A DNA stretch of 64,000 nucleotides from Paracoccus albicereus (GTDB lineage: Bacteria > Pseudomonadota > Alphaproteobacteria > Rhodobacterales > Rhodobacteraceae), in contig NZ_JAKZEU010000003.1 of assembly GCF_024359525.1 (NCBI RefSeq), forward strand, positions 292,701 through 356,700. The letters are read 5' to 3'. The position numbers were made by a program, and so were the translations under genes. Shown one piece after another: positions 8,802 through 16,831 of the stretch. The notes under the pieces were generated by a model. It was not told where the DNA came from. It saw nothing but the letters and a program-made list of their open reading frames with translations, and made no database searches. Positions within the stretch are counted from its first letter, which is position 1. Every line of letters begins with the position of its first letter.

Positions 8802-10379
8802 TCAATCGGCGAACAGATGCGGCGTTGCGGCCAGATCATGGCCGAGTTCTGCCGGAACATCCAGAAACCGCGCCAGCGCATCGCCGTTGGTTGTCTGGTC
8901 CTGTCCGGGACCGATCTCGGCGAACCAGGGCAGACCCATGTCGCGCAGCATCCGCGCCTCGTGTGCCAGATCGGCGCGCATGGTCGGGACCAGCGCCTCC
9001 AGCCGGTCGCGCGGCGTGCCCTGCCCCGCCAGACCGACACGGACGATGTGCCCGGCCAGATAGGCGTCGTCGAAATCGCCGTCGATGAACAGGACGCGGG
9101 TCGCGGCGCGGCTGGCGACCAGGTCGCGCAACAACGCCTGCGCCGCCGGGTCGATGCACAAGACCAACCGCCTGGTCTCCAACCGCTCCATCAGCACACC
9201 AATCAGTGCGCGCCGGTGACGCTGGCGCTTGTCCAGCGTGGTCTCGATCCCACCCAGATCCGGCAGCCCCGCGTCAATCTCGTTGAAGACATAATCGATC
9301 GCAGGCAGCTCGGTTCGGTCACGGATCGCGGCGGTCAGGCGCTTGGCCACATGCCATTTCTTCGCCACGATCACATGCAGCCGGTCGCCCCGGTCCAGGA
9401 TCGCCGCATCGTCCCAGAAGCGCGGCGCGAAACGCCGCCCCTCGCGGCCGCGCGACACCAGAAATCGGTGCAGCGCAGGCCCCTCGCCCGAGATCGGAAA
9501 GTCGGTCCGGTCGGATTGCCACAGATCGGCAAGCTGCTGCAGCAGGTCCTGCGCCTCGGGGCTGACCTTTCGCGCGAACAGGTAATCCTGACGCAGAAGC
9601 AGGTCGAAATGATCGTTGTAGAACGTGACCGGCATCCCGTAATCGGTGAACATCAGGAAGGTCAGCGTCCGGCTGGCGATCTGGTTCGCTGGCACCAGAT
9701 GCGGGACCAGCGTCTGGAAGAAGGTCTCGTCCGGAATCCAGGTCGTCGCGAAGAACCGCATCACATCGCGGCGGCGCGCGGCAAAGTCCAGCACGGCCTC
9801 GACCGTCTGGCGGCGCAGGCACCACCACTGGCTGCCGATCCGCATCGCCAGACCGTCAGGAACCTTTCGCGTCAGCCCAAGCCGGGCCTGCAGGTTCTGG
9901 CTTGCGTAGAACAGGCGCTTGTTCCGGCGCTCGTTGAACCAGTGGCGATAGATCAGCCTCTCAGCCTTGAAGCCGGTCTTGATCCAGTCGCTGTCGAAGA
10001 AATCGACGTTCTCGATGTAATCGACGTCTTCCGCGTCCAGCATCTCGTGCGCGTAGGCCGAGGATTTCACCGGCATGCAGTCGCCCGACATCATGTAGAG
10101 ATGTGAGGCATCGGCGAACGTGTCCAGCGCGGCCCGCACGGCCTCCAGCGTGGCCGCGACCAGCGACCACTCGCCCCAGCCGCAACGGATGCGACGGCCC
10201 GCAAACACAACGCGCGGGTTGCCCGCCAGCGCCGTCTCGATCCGCTGCCATTCTGCCAGTGGCGCGCGCCCGTCGTAATGAAGCGCGACATAATCGCCCG
10301 ATCCGGTCAGTCGGTTCACCTGGGCGATCACCCCGTCGGGGTTCTTGTGGCACAGCAGGATGAAGGCGATCTTGGCCAT
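8802..10379 (-). CDS. Beta-1,6-N-acetylglucosaminyltransferase-like (Branch domain) glycosyltransferase
   Basis: A 525-aa protein. Residues about 1-250 resemble the core-2/I-branching (GT14) fold: FILLCHKNP, YMMSGDCMPVKS, GSQWWCLRR and WIPDETFFQTL, where the last carries the likely catalytic Glu. The C-terminal half (about 290-525) is a second region seen in rhodobacterial homologues (DUF5928-like, from memory) with no clear function. Probably cytoplasmic and acting in surface polysaccharide synthesis. It is divergent from a sulfotransferase gene, which may modify the same polymer. Confidence 0.82.
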   Translation of the reverse strand: MAKIAFILLCHKNPDGVIAQVNRLTGSGDYVALHYDGRAPLAEWQRIETALAGNPRVVFAGRRIRCGWGEWSLVAATLEAVRAALDTFADASHLYMMSGDCMPVKSSAYAHEMLDAEDVDYIENVDFFDSDWIKTGFKAERLIYRHWFNERRNKRLFYASQNLQARLGLTRKVPDGLAMRIGSQWWCLRRQTVEAVLDFAARRRDVMRFFATTWIPDETFFQTLVPHLVPANQIASRTLTFLMFTDYGMPVTFYNDHFDLLLRQDYLFARKVSPEAQDLLQQLADLWQSDRTDFPISGEGPALHRFLVSRGREGRRFAPRFWDDAAILDRGDRLHVIVAKKWHVAKRLTAAIRDRTELPAIDYVFNEIDAGLPDLGGIETTLDKRQRHRRALIGVLMERLETRRLVLCIDPAAQALLRDLVASRAATRVLFIDGDFDDAYLAGHIVRVGLAGQGTPRDRLEALVPTMRADLAHEARMLRDMGLPWFAEIGPGQDQTTNGDALARFLDVPAELGHDLAATPHLFAD

Positions 10380-10521
10380 GCGATGCGTCAGGTTTCCGGT
10401 CGGGGATCGCGGTCGGGCGTTGAACTGGCGGGCATGATTTGCTTTTGTCTGTCACAAATCGGCGTCGTGGGGCAAGGCCGGCGACCGCCCACCGCGGCTG
10501 TTTTTCGAAGGTTGATCCGCC

Positions 10522-11340
10522 ATGCCCTTTCCCGGCGTCTGGATGACGGAAAGCGAAAGCATGATCTATCGGGTCGTGCCCAAATGCGCCTGCTCGTCGA
10601 TCGGCCAGATCATGTTCTATTCCGATCACGGCCGCTATTTCGACGGCGACATCCACGACAGCCGCGACGGCCTGCACAAATGGTCCCAGGATCACAGCCA
10701 GCAGCCCATCGACCAGGCGGTGCGCGGCCACACGGCGCTGACCTTCACCTGCGTCAGGAACCCCTATTCGCGGATCCTGTCATCCTTCTTCGACAAGATC
10801 GCGGGCATCCAGCGCAACGGCAAGCGCTACCGCGGCAACCTGCTGCCGCAACTCGCGCAGCGCTACGGCGTCGATGTCGGCAGCCCCGAAAACGGCTTCG
10901 AGTTCGACCAGATCGCCAGCTTCCGCCGCTTCCTGCTGTTCGCCCGCGACACGATCCGCTGGCGCCGCCCGATGGAGCCCGACATCCACTGGTCCGCGGT
11001 GTCCAGCCATGTCGCGACCTTCATCGCGAATGGCGGGCGTTACGACCAGATCTTCTTCACCGAGGATTTCGACGCCGGGATGCAGCGCGCGCTGGACGCC
11101 GCGGAAACCCCGGTCCCGGTCGATGTGGCGCAAGTCCCGCGCTTCAACGAATCCGAAGGCCACGGGCCCAAACGCGCACACAAGATCAGCGAGTATTTCG
11201 ACGATCTGTCGCGTCACCTGATGTGGGAAATCTACAAGCGCGACTTCCAGCTGTTCCGCTATGATTTCGACGACCCCGACCGCAGGGGCCCGAAGGGCGA
11301 GGTCGATCTGGACGAGATCCACCGCAAGCTGGGCGAATAG
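10522..11340 (+). CDS. Sulfotransferase family protein
   Basis: A 272-aa PAPS-dependent sulfotransferase-like protein. The N-terminal YRVVPKCACSS matches the 5'-phosphosulfate loop of the carbohydrate sulfotransferase (Sulfotransfer_2) group. TCVRNPYSRILSSFFDK (about 74-90) matches the 3'-phosphate site. The acceptor is unknown; given the divergent Branch glycosyltransferase, a sulfated surface glycan is a reasonable guess. The start at 10522 (MPFPGVWM) is the first ATG with full conservation after it. Confidence 0.83.
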   Translation: MPFPGVWMTESESMIYRVVPKCACSSIGQIMFYSDHGRYFDGDIHDSRDGLHKWSQDHSQQPIDQAVRGHTALTFTCVRNPYSRILSSFFDKIAGIQRNGKRYRGNLLPQLAQRYGVDVGSPENGFEFDQIASFRRFLLFARDTIRWRRPMEPDIHWSAVSSHVATFIANGGRYDQIFFTEDFDAGMQRALDAAETPVPVDVAQVPRFNESEGHGPKRAHKISEYFDDLSRHLMWEIYKRDFQLFRYDFDDPDRRGPKGEVDLDEIHRKLGE

Positions 11341-11349
11341 CCGGAAACG

Positions 11350-11376
11350 AAAAACGGCGCCCCGCCGGGACGCCGC
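11350..11376 (-). terminator. Intrinsic terminator of acpP
   Basis: On the minus strand a GC-rich hairpin (GGCGTCCC/GGGGCGCC, 3-nt loop, one G-T pair) is followed by five T residues, 27 bp after the acpP stop. It may also serve the convergent sulfotransferase gene. Confidence 0.75.
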
Positions 11377-11402
11377 TTCGTGATCGCATCAGTGGTCTCG
11401 CC

Positions 11403-11636
11403 TCAGACGGCGGCCTTGATGAAGTTCACCGCATCGCCGAACGTCTGGATCGTCTCGGCGGCGTCATCGGGGATCTCGATGCCGAATTCTTCCTCGAAGG
11501 CCATGACCAGCTCGACCGTGTCGAGCGAATCCGCGCCCAGATCGTCGATGAACGAGGCGGAGTCGACCACCTTGTCTTCCTCGACGCCCAGGTGTTCCAC
11601 CACGATTTTCTTCACGCGATCAGCGATATCGCTCAT
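11403..11636 (-). CDS. acpP: Acyl carrier protein
   Basis: The 77-aa carrier of fatty acid synthesis. The phosphopantetheine serine lies in [12 protein letters not shown] (Ser36-37 region), and the acidic helix II is typical. It is downstream of fabD and fabG on the same strand, the common order. A separate promoter and its own terminator suggest strong independent expression. Confidence 0.98.
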   Translation of the reverse strand: MSDIADRVKKIVVEHLGVEEDKVVDSASFIDDLGADSLDTVELVMAFEEEFGIEIPDDAAETIQTFGDAVNFIKAAV

Positions 11637-11754
11637 GTCCGTTCCTCACGTTTCACGGGCATCCGCCCAAGGGTTCCGCGTGCCGGCCGCGTTCGCGCAT
11701 CCTTGCACGGCGTCTGAAGCCCAGGGGCGGTTCCCCTTTGGCCTTAAAGGCGGG

Positions 11755-11782
11755 GATATAGCATCGGCGCCCGGCCATGCAA
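11755..11782 (-). promoter_or_regulatory. Candidate sigma70 promoter of acpP
   Basis: On the minus strand TTGCAT (-35) and TATATC (-10) are separated by 16 bp, about 120 bp upstream of the acpP start. The assignment rests on motif match only. Confidence 0.5.
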
Positions 11783-11823
11783 CCACATTCGCCTTGATGA
11801 ACATTGGCGGCGCGGTCCGTCGC

Positions 11824-11915
11824 ATCATCGCCGCACCGGCGTACATATCATCGCCGCACCGGCGTCTGCATCATCGCCGCACCGGCGTACATATGATCGC
11901 CGCACCGGCGCACGC
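11824..11915. repeat. Four tandem 23-bp hairpin repeats between fabG and acpP
   Basis: Four direct copies of a 23-bp unit lie at 11824-11846, 11847-11869, 11870-11892 and 11893-11915. Each contains the perfect dyad CGCCG-CAC-CGGCG, so the transcript would carry four short hairpins just after the fabG stop (20 bp away). Flanking bases differ slightly (GTACAT, GTCTGC, GCACGC). There is no unrelated spacer, so it is not a CRISPR array. The location suggests transcript stabilisation, partial termination, or a protein-binding array. Confidence 0.9.
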
Positions 11916-11935
11916 ATGGCCCCGGCACCCGGCCT

Positions 11936-12673
11936 TCAGACCATCGCCATGCCGCCGTTCACGTGCAGCGTGGCGCCGGTCATGTAGCCTGCTTCCGGGC
12001 TTGCCAGATACAGGACCGCCGCCGAGATCTCGGCAGGGTCGCCCATCCGTCCAGCGGGGATCTGACCCAGGATCTTGCCCTTCTGGTCGTCGTTCAGCTT
12101 GTCCGTCATCGCGGTGGCGATGAAGCCCGGCGCGACGCAGTTGACGGTGATTCCGCGGCTCGCGACCTCGTAGGCCAGGCTCTTCGACATGCCCACCAGC
12201 CCGGCCTTGGCGGCGGCGTAATTGCCTTGCCCCGGATTGCCGGTCTGGCCCACGACAGACGTGATGTTGACGATCCGCCCCCAGCGCGCCTTCATCATGC
12301 CCCGCAGCACCGCGCGCGACAGCCGGAAGGCGCTGGTCAGGTTCACGTCCAGAACCTGCGCCCATTCCTCGTCGGACATGCGCATGAACAGGTTGTCGCG
12401 GGTGATGCCCGCATTGTTGACCAGGATATCGACCCCGCCCATCGCATCAGAGGCCGCCTTCGGCAGCCCCTCGACCGCGTCGGGATCACCCAGATTCGCG
12501 GTCACGACATGCGCCCGATCGCCCAGCTTCGACGCCAGTTCCTGCAACGGCCCCTCGCGCGTGCCCGACAGCGCCACCGTCGCACCGGCCGCGTGCAACG
12601 CCTCGGCCACCGCGCCGCCGATCCCGCCCGAGGCGCCCGTCACCAGCGCCCGCTTACCCGTCAGATCGAACAT
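11936..12673 (-). CDS. fabG: 3-oxoacyl-ACP reductase
   Basis: An NADPH-dependent ketoreductase of the fatty acid elongation cycle, 245 aa, SDR fold. The cofactor loop is TGASGGIGG (about 12-20). The catalytic triad is NNAGIT (Asn), SVVGQTG (Ser) and YAAAK (Tyr/Lys). The start is the ATG at 12673 (MFDLTGKRALVTG), with AAGGGG upstream. It lies between fabD and acpP. Confidence 0.97.
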   Translation of the reverse strand: MFDLTGKRALVTGASGGIGGAVAEALHAAGATVALSGTREGPLQELASKLGDRAHVVTANLGDPDAVEGLPKAASDAMGGVDILVNNAGITRDNLFMRMSDEEWAQVLDVNLTSAFRLSRAVLRGMMKARWGRIVNITSVVGQTGNPGQGNYAAAKAGLVGMSKSLAYEVASRGITVNCVAPGFIATAMTDKLNDDQKGKILGQIPAGRMGDPAEISAAVLYLASPEAGYMTGATLHVNGGMAMV

Positions 12674-12728
12674 GACGACCCCTTCTTCTTCATCCAAATA
12701 TCCCGGAGCGCGAGGCAGAGCCTCGCTC

Positions 12729-13655
12729 TTAACCCTTCAGCGCCGCCACATCCGCAGGCTCGCCGATGTTGCGCACGGCGGCCTCCTTCGACACGCGCCG
12801 GATCATCCCCGACAGCGCCTTGCCCGCGCCGATTTCCCAGAACTCGGTCACGCCCAGTTCCGCCATGTTGGCGACGCTTTCGCGCCAGCGCACGGTCCCC
12901 GTCACCTGCTCGACCAGCAGGCGGCGGATCGCGCCCGGTTCGATCACCGGCTCGGCGCGGACATTGGCGATCAGCGGCACCGCGGGCGGCTGGATATCCA
13001 CGCCCGCCAGCGCATCGGCCATCACCGCGGCGGCGGGCTGCATCAGCACCGAATGGAACGGCGCGGAAACCGGCAGCATCAGCGCCCGCTTGGCGCCACG
13101 CTCCTTGGCCAGGGCCGCCGCACGCTCGACCGCTGCCTTGTGGCCCGAAATCACCACTTGCGCGGGATCGTTGTCGTTGGCCGCTTCGCAGACCTCGTCC
13201 TCGGCCGCATCACGCGCCAGCGCGGCGACCGCCTCGAAATCCAGACCCAGGATCGCGGCCATCGCGCCCTGACCCACCGGCACGGCTTCCTGCATCGCCT
13301 GCCCGCGCATCCGCAGCAGGCGCGCGGTATCGGGCAGCGTCAGCGAACCGGCCGCGCACAGGGCCGAATATTCCCCCAGCGAATGACCGGCGACGAAATC
13401 GGCGTCATGGATGTTGATCCCTTCGCTCTCCAGGGCCCGGAATGCCGCCATCGAGGTCGCCATCAGCGCCGGCTGTGCGTTCTGGGTCAGGGTCAGCGTG
13501 TCCTGATCGCCCTCCCAGATCAGCGTGGACAGATCCTCGCCCAGCGCCTCGTCGACCTCGGCAAAGACGTCGCGCGCCGCCGGATAGGCCTCGGCCAGCG
13601 CACGGCCCATGCCCACGACCTGCGCCCCCTGCCCCGGAAACACGAATGCGCGCAT
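12729..13655 (-). CDS. fabD: Malonyl-CoA:ACP transacylase
   Basis: Loads malonyl groups onto ACP. The product is 308 aa, with FPGQGAQ at the N-terminus, the nucleophile motif GHSLGEYSAL (Ser about 93), the oxyanion Arg in LLRMRGQAMQ and the catalytic His in VSAPFHSVLM. The start is the ATG at 13655, preceded by a G-rich ribosome site. First gene of the fabD-fabG-acpP set, 55 bp upstream of fabG. Confidence 0.97.
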   Translation of the reverse strand: MRAFVFPGQGAQVVGMGRALAEAYPAARDVFAEVDEALGEDLSTLIWEGDQDTLTLTQNAQPALMATSMAAFRALESEGINIHDADFVAGHSLGEYSALCAAGSLTLPDTARLLRMRGQAMQEAVPVGQGAMAAILGLDFEAVAALARDAAEDEVCEAANDNDPAQVVISGHKAAVERAAALAKERGAKRALMLPVSAPFHSVLMQPAAAVMADALAGVDIQPPAVPLIANVRAEPVIEPGAIRRLLVEQVTGTVRWRESVANMAELGVTEFWEIGAGKALSGMIRRVSKEAAVRNIGEPADVAALKG

Positions 13656-13843
13656 GTTGACCCCCGATCCGCCTTGAAAATACGCTGTTGCGGGTTCCGG
13701 CATAGCCCGAAGGACGCCCTGCCGCAACGCATATGCCCGCCGTGCATCGCCCGCCCACGCAATCGGAAGGGTTGAGCCCGGCGTCGCCTTCTTCTAAGGG
13801 CACCGGACCGGACGGGTCCGGCACAGGCATGCAGGTGGCTAGC

Positions 13844-14734
13844 ATGGATCGTTCTCAGCAGGCGGCGCTCGGCAGCGTCGGCATCGGCCTTCTGGTCTTC
13901 GCGCTCAAGCTCTACGCCTGGTACGTCACCGGATCGATCGCGCTCTATTCCGATGCGCTGGAAAGCATCATCAACGTCGTCGCGGCGGGTGCGGCCTTCG
14001 TCGCGCTGCGCGTGGCCTCGATCCCTGCCGACAGCAACCATCCCTACGGTCACCACAAGGCCGAATACTTCTCGGCCGTGTTCGAAGGTGTGCTGGTCGT
14101 GCTCGCCGCCCTCGCGATCCTGCGCGAAGCGTGGCAGGGCTGGTTCGCACCCGCGCCCATCGACGCCCCGGCACTGGGGCTTGCGATTAACGGCACGGCC
14201 TCGCTGATCAACGGGGTCTGGGCCGCCTGGCTGATGCGTCGCGGCCGCGCCCTGCGCTCGCCCGCGCTGATGGCCGATGCGCGTCACATCCTGACCGACG
14301 TCTGGACCTCGGCCGGCGTCATCATCGGCGTCATCCTCGTCACCGCGACGGGGATCGAGCGGCTGGACCCGGCCATCGCGGCGCTCGTCGCGCTCAACAT
14401 TCTGTGGCAGGGCTGGACGATGACGCGCGAGGCCGCCGGGGGCCTGATGGACAAGGCGCCGGACGAGGCGATCGTGCAGGATCTCAAGCAATCGATCGCT
14501 CGCAACGCCGAGGGCGCGATCGAGGCGCATGACGTCCGCATCCGTCATGCCGGCGCGATGACTTTCATCGAATTCCACCTGATCGTGCCCGGAGAAATGA
14601 GCGTGGCCGATTCCCACGCCATCTGCGACCGGATCGAGGCTGCCCTTCGCGACGCGCTCGATGCCAAGGTGAACGTCCACATCCATGTCGAACCCGAACA
14701 CAAGGCCAAGCACGACGGGATCGTGGTCCTGTAA
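13844..14734 (+). CDS. Cation diffusion facilitator transporter (FieF/YiiP-like)
   Basis: A CDF metal exporter, 296 aa, with six membrane segments and a C-terminal cytoplasmic domain (HDVRIRHAG, HIHVEPE). TM5 has the HxxxD site (DARHILTD). TM2 has DALES where YiiP has DxxxD, so one first-shell ligand may differ. The start is the ATG at 13844, with AGGTGG 5 nt upstream; longer in-frame starts give a low-complexity leader. Metal specificity is uncertain because of the TM2 change. Confidence 0.88.
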   Translation: MDRSQQAALGSVGIGLLVFALKLYAWYVTGSIALYSDALESIINVVAAGAAFVALRVASIPADSNHPYGHHKAEYFSAVFEGVLVVLAALAILREAWQGWFAPAPIDAPALGLAINGTASLINGVWAAWLMRRGRALRSPALMADARHILTDVWTSAGVIIGVILVTATGIERLDPAIAALVALNILWQGWTMTREAAGGLMDKAPDEAIVQDLKQSIARNAEGAIEAHDVRIRHAGAMTFIEFHLIVPGEMSVADSHAICDRIEAALRDALDAKVNVHIHVEPEHKAKHDGIVVL

Positions 14735-14875
14735 GGACCGACCGACCCGCGCATCAGCCCCGCGGACCACCCGCGCAACGGCCTGCCTGCCGCAGATCGT
14801 CGCGCGTTTGCCCCAACGCCTTAAGTTTTCAGGAAAATCGCCTTGCCGAAGGCATCCCGGCGCAGCCGGGATCTC

Positions 14876-15030
14876 TTAACGCTTCCTGAACCGCACGCTC
14901 GCAGCCTGTGTACAGGTTGTGTACAGCCTGTGTACGCGCGGTGTACGGGCTGTGACCCGGCAAACCCTGCGAATGCTGGGCTTTTCGCGGCCTTGGGTGT
15001 TGCGCTGTTGCGCATCACCGCACGCTGGTG
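14876..15030 (+). repeat. Dispersed element copy 1 with 11-bp GTGTAC iterons
   Basis: GTGTAC occurs at 14908, 14919, 14930 and 14941, exactly 11 bp apart, with a degenerate fifth (GTGAC) at 14952. The block is preceded by TTAACG and GAACCGCACG and followed by AATGCTGGGC and GTTGCGCTGTTGC. A second copy in the same orientation lies at 61929-62085 and shares a 31-bp identical core across the first three iterons. Function unknown. Confidence 0.85.
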
Positions 15031-15056
15031 TTGCCGTTAAGCTTCGTGAACGAATA

Positions 15057-15074
15057 GGGGCGCCGAAGCGCCCC
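15057..15074 (-). terminator. Hairpin terminator of ndk
   Basis: A perfect 7-bp stem (GGGGCGC/GCGCCCC) reads with a TTCG loop on the minus strand, 25 bp after the ndk stop. UUCG loops are unusually stable. The following bases (TATTCG) make a poor T-tract. Confidence 0.6.
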
Positions 15075-15098
15075 CGATCCGCGTCAAATCGACCTGTG

Positions 15099-15521
15099 TC
15101 AGCCGACCAGTTCGAGACCCGAGAAGAAGAACGCGATCTCTTCCTTCGCGGTCTCTGCCGCGTCCGATCCGTGGACCGAGTTCTCGCCGACGGACAGCGC
15201 GTATTCCTTGCGGATCGTGCCCGCATCGGCGTTCTCGGGGTTGGTCGCGCCCATCACTTCGCGGTTCTTCGCGATCGCGTCCTCGCCTTCCAGAACCTGC
15301 ACCACGACCGGCTCCGACGCCATGAATTCAACCAGTTCGCCGTAGAACGGGCGTTCCTTGTGAACCTCGTAGAACTTGCCAGCCTGCGCGGGCGACAGGT
15401 GGATGCGCTTCTGCGCGACGATGCGCAGGCCCGCATCCTCGAACTTCTGGTTGATCTTGCCGGTCAGATTGCGGCGGGTCGCGTCGGGCTTGATGATGGA
15501 AAGCGTACGTTCGATGGCCAT
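15099..15521 (-). CDS. ndk: Nucleoside diphosphate kinase
   Basis: Transfers the gamma-phosphate from ATP to nucleoside diphosphates. The product is 140 aa, the usual bacterial length. [11 protein letters not shown] opens the protein, [14 protein letters not shown] binds nucleotide, and the phospho-acceptor His is in NSVHGSD (about 117). Stands alone with its own hairpin. Confidence 0.98.
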   Translation of the reverse strand: MAIERTLSIIKPDATRRNLTGKINQKFEDAGLRIVAQKRIHLSPAQAGKFYEVHKERPFYGELVEFMASEPVVVQVLEGEDAIAKNREVMGATNPENADAGTIRKEYALSVGENSVHGSDAAETAKEEIAFFFSGLELVG

Positions 15522-15718
15522 GTCGGCTCCTGTGTCTGGTGCGGCCGTGCCGCGTCATCTCGAAATCCGCGCCCGGTTAGCAGGAAGCCCCAGCGGCGGC
15601 AAGCCGCAGCACTTGGGACCCGGCGGCAAGCCGCAGCGAACCCCCGGCATTGCCCCGAAGGCCCGGACGTGTTTGGTGGTCCCCGACGCCTCCTGCCTCG
15701 AAAGACGCCGCCTGACCC

Positions 15719-16831
15719 ATGCCTGACAGATCCGATCCGCACAGCCAGCCTGCACCCACGCCGGCCGTTCCGGGGACATCGCGCGGTCCGGTGCCGCTGG
15801 CGACGATCCTCAGCGTCTTCGCCATCGCGATCCTGATCCTTGCGGCATGGCGGCTGAAAACACTGCTGCTGATGTTCTTCGGCGCGGTGCTGGTCGCGGT
15901 TGCGTTGCGGGCCGGGGCACACTGGATCGCACGCCGCTCGCGTCTGTCACCCCGGATCGGCGTGCTTGTCGTCTTCGGGCTTGCGGTGCTGGTCCTGACC
16001 GCGTTGGTGATGTGGATCGGCCAGGACGTCTCGCGCCAGTTCAATCAGCTGATCGCGGGCATCCCGCAGGCTTGGACCCGGGTCACCAGCTGGCTCGAAG
16101 AGACCAACCTGGGCCAGCTCGTGCGCGAACAGGTCAGGTCCAGCGGCGAACAGGGCGGCGCGACGGGCGGCATGCTGGGCAACGTCGTGGGCGTCGTGCG
16201 CGGCACGTTCACCACGATCACGGGCATGGCCGCCAACTTGATCCTGATCCTGACCATGGCGATCTTCCTGGCCATGGACCCCGCCTCCTATCGCGAAGGC
16301 GGGCTGAAGCTTGTGCCGATGGGCAATCGTGACCGGGCCCGCGAAATCGTGGCAGAGATCGGCAGCAAGCTGGCCAAGTGGATGGCCGGCCAGTCGATCG
16401 ACATGCTGTTCGTCGGCATCCTCAGCGGCGTCGGCCTGTGGCTGCTGGGCGTCCCCCTTGCGCTGGTTCTGGGGCTGATCGCGGGGCTGACCAACATCAT
16501 CCCCCTGATTGGACCGTTTCTGTCGGGCGTGCCTGCGGTGCTGTTCGCGCTGACCCAGGGGCCGCAGATGGCCATATACGTGGCGATCCTGTTTACCGTG
16601 ATCCAGCAGATCGAAGGCAACATCCTGCTGCCCATGATCCAAAAGCGCGCCACCAACCTGCCTCCAGTGCTGACCGTGCTGGGCGTAGTGGGGTTCGGCG
16701 CGCTGTTCGGACTGCCGGGGATTATTCTTGCCACGCCGCTTCTGATCGTGGTCATGGTGCTGGTCAATCGCCTCTATGTCGAAGATATCCTCGAAGACGA
16801 GGCACCCGAGGAGGAGGCCGAAACAGCCTAG
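15719..16831 (+). CDS. AI-2E/PerM family membrane protein
   Basis: A 370-aa inner-membrane protein with about eight hydrophobic segments in the pattern of the AI-2E transporter family: two N-terminal helices, a soluble middle (about 110-165) and a C-terminal bundle containing GLTNIIPLIGPFLSG and GNILLPMIQKR. The tail is acidic (EDEAPEEEAE). Family members have been assigned to autoinducer export, Na/H antiport and permease roles, so the substrate is open. Its TAG stop overlaps the opposing gene in a shared CTAG. Confidence 0.85.
   Translation: MPDRSDPHSQPAPTPAVPGTSRGPVPLATILSVFAIAILILAAWRLKTLLLMFFGAVLVAVALRAGAHWIARRSRLSPRIGVLVVFGLAVLVLTALVMWIGQDVSRQFNQLIAGIPQAWTRVTSWLEETNLGQLVREQVRSSGEQGGATGGMLGNVVGVVRGTFTTITGMAANLILILTMAIFLAMDPASYREGGLKLVPMGNRDRAREIVAEIGSKLAKWMAGQSIDMLFVGILSGVGLWLLGVPLALVLGLIAGLTNIIPLIGPFLSGVPAVLFALTQGPQMAIYVAILFTVIQQIEGNILLPMIQKRATNLPPVLTVLGVVGFGALFGLPGIILATPLLIVVMVLVNRLYVEDILEDEAPEEEAETA

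Larger units (their letters stand above)
14735..15098. other. Convergent intergenic region holding dispersed-element copy 1
   Basis: This 364-bp gap lies between the CDF gene and ndk, whose 3' ends face each other. It contains the iteron element (14876-15030) and the ndk hairpin (15057-15074). I saw no credible protein gene on the plus strand. A 65-codon minus-strand frame (14821-15018) overlaps the element and is discussed in the findings. Confidence 0.7.

Noticed and set aside
8349-10106. A 585-codon plus-strand frame across the HIT and glycosyltransferase genes
   Set aside because: It runs antisense to two conserved genes and shows no domain. Same pattern as other long high-GC shadows.
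11824-11915. CRISPR array
   Set aside because: The repeats are contiguous 23-bp direct copies with no unique spacers and no cas genes nearby.
14876-15030. Plasmid or phage replication origin iterons
   Set aside because: No rep gene, partition genes or phage genes are nearby, and a second copy lies 47 kb away in chromosomal housekeeping context.
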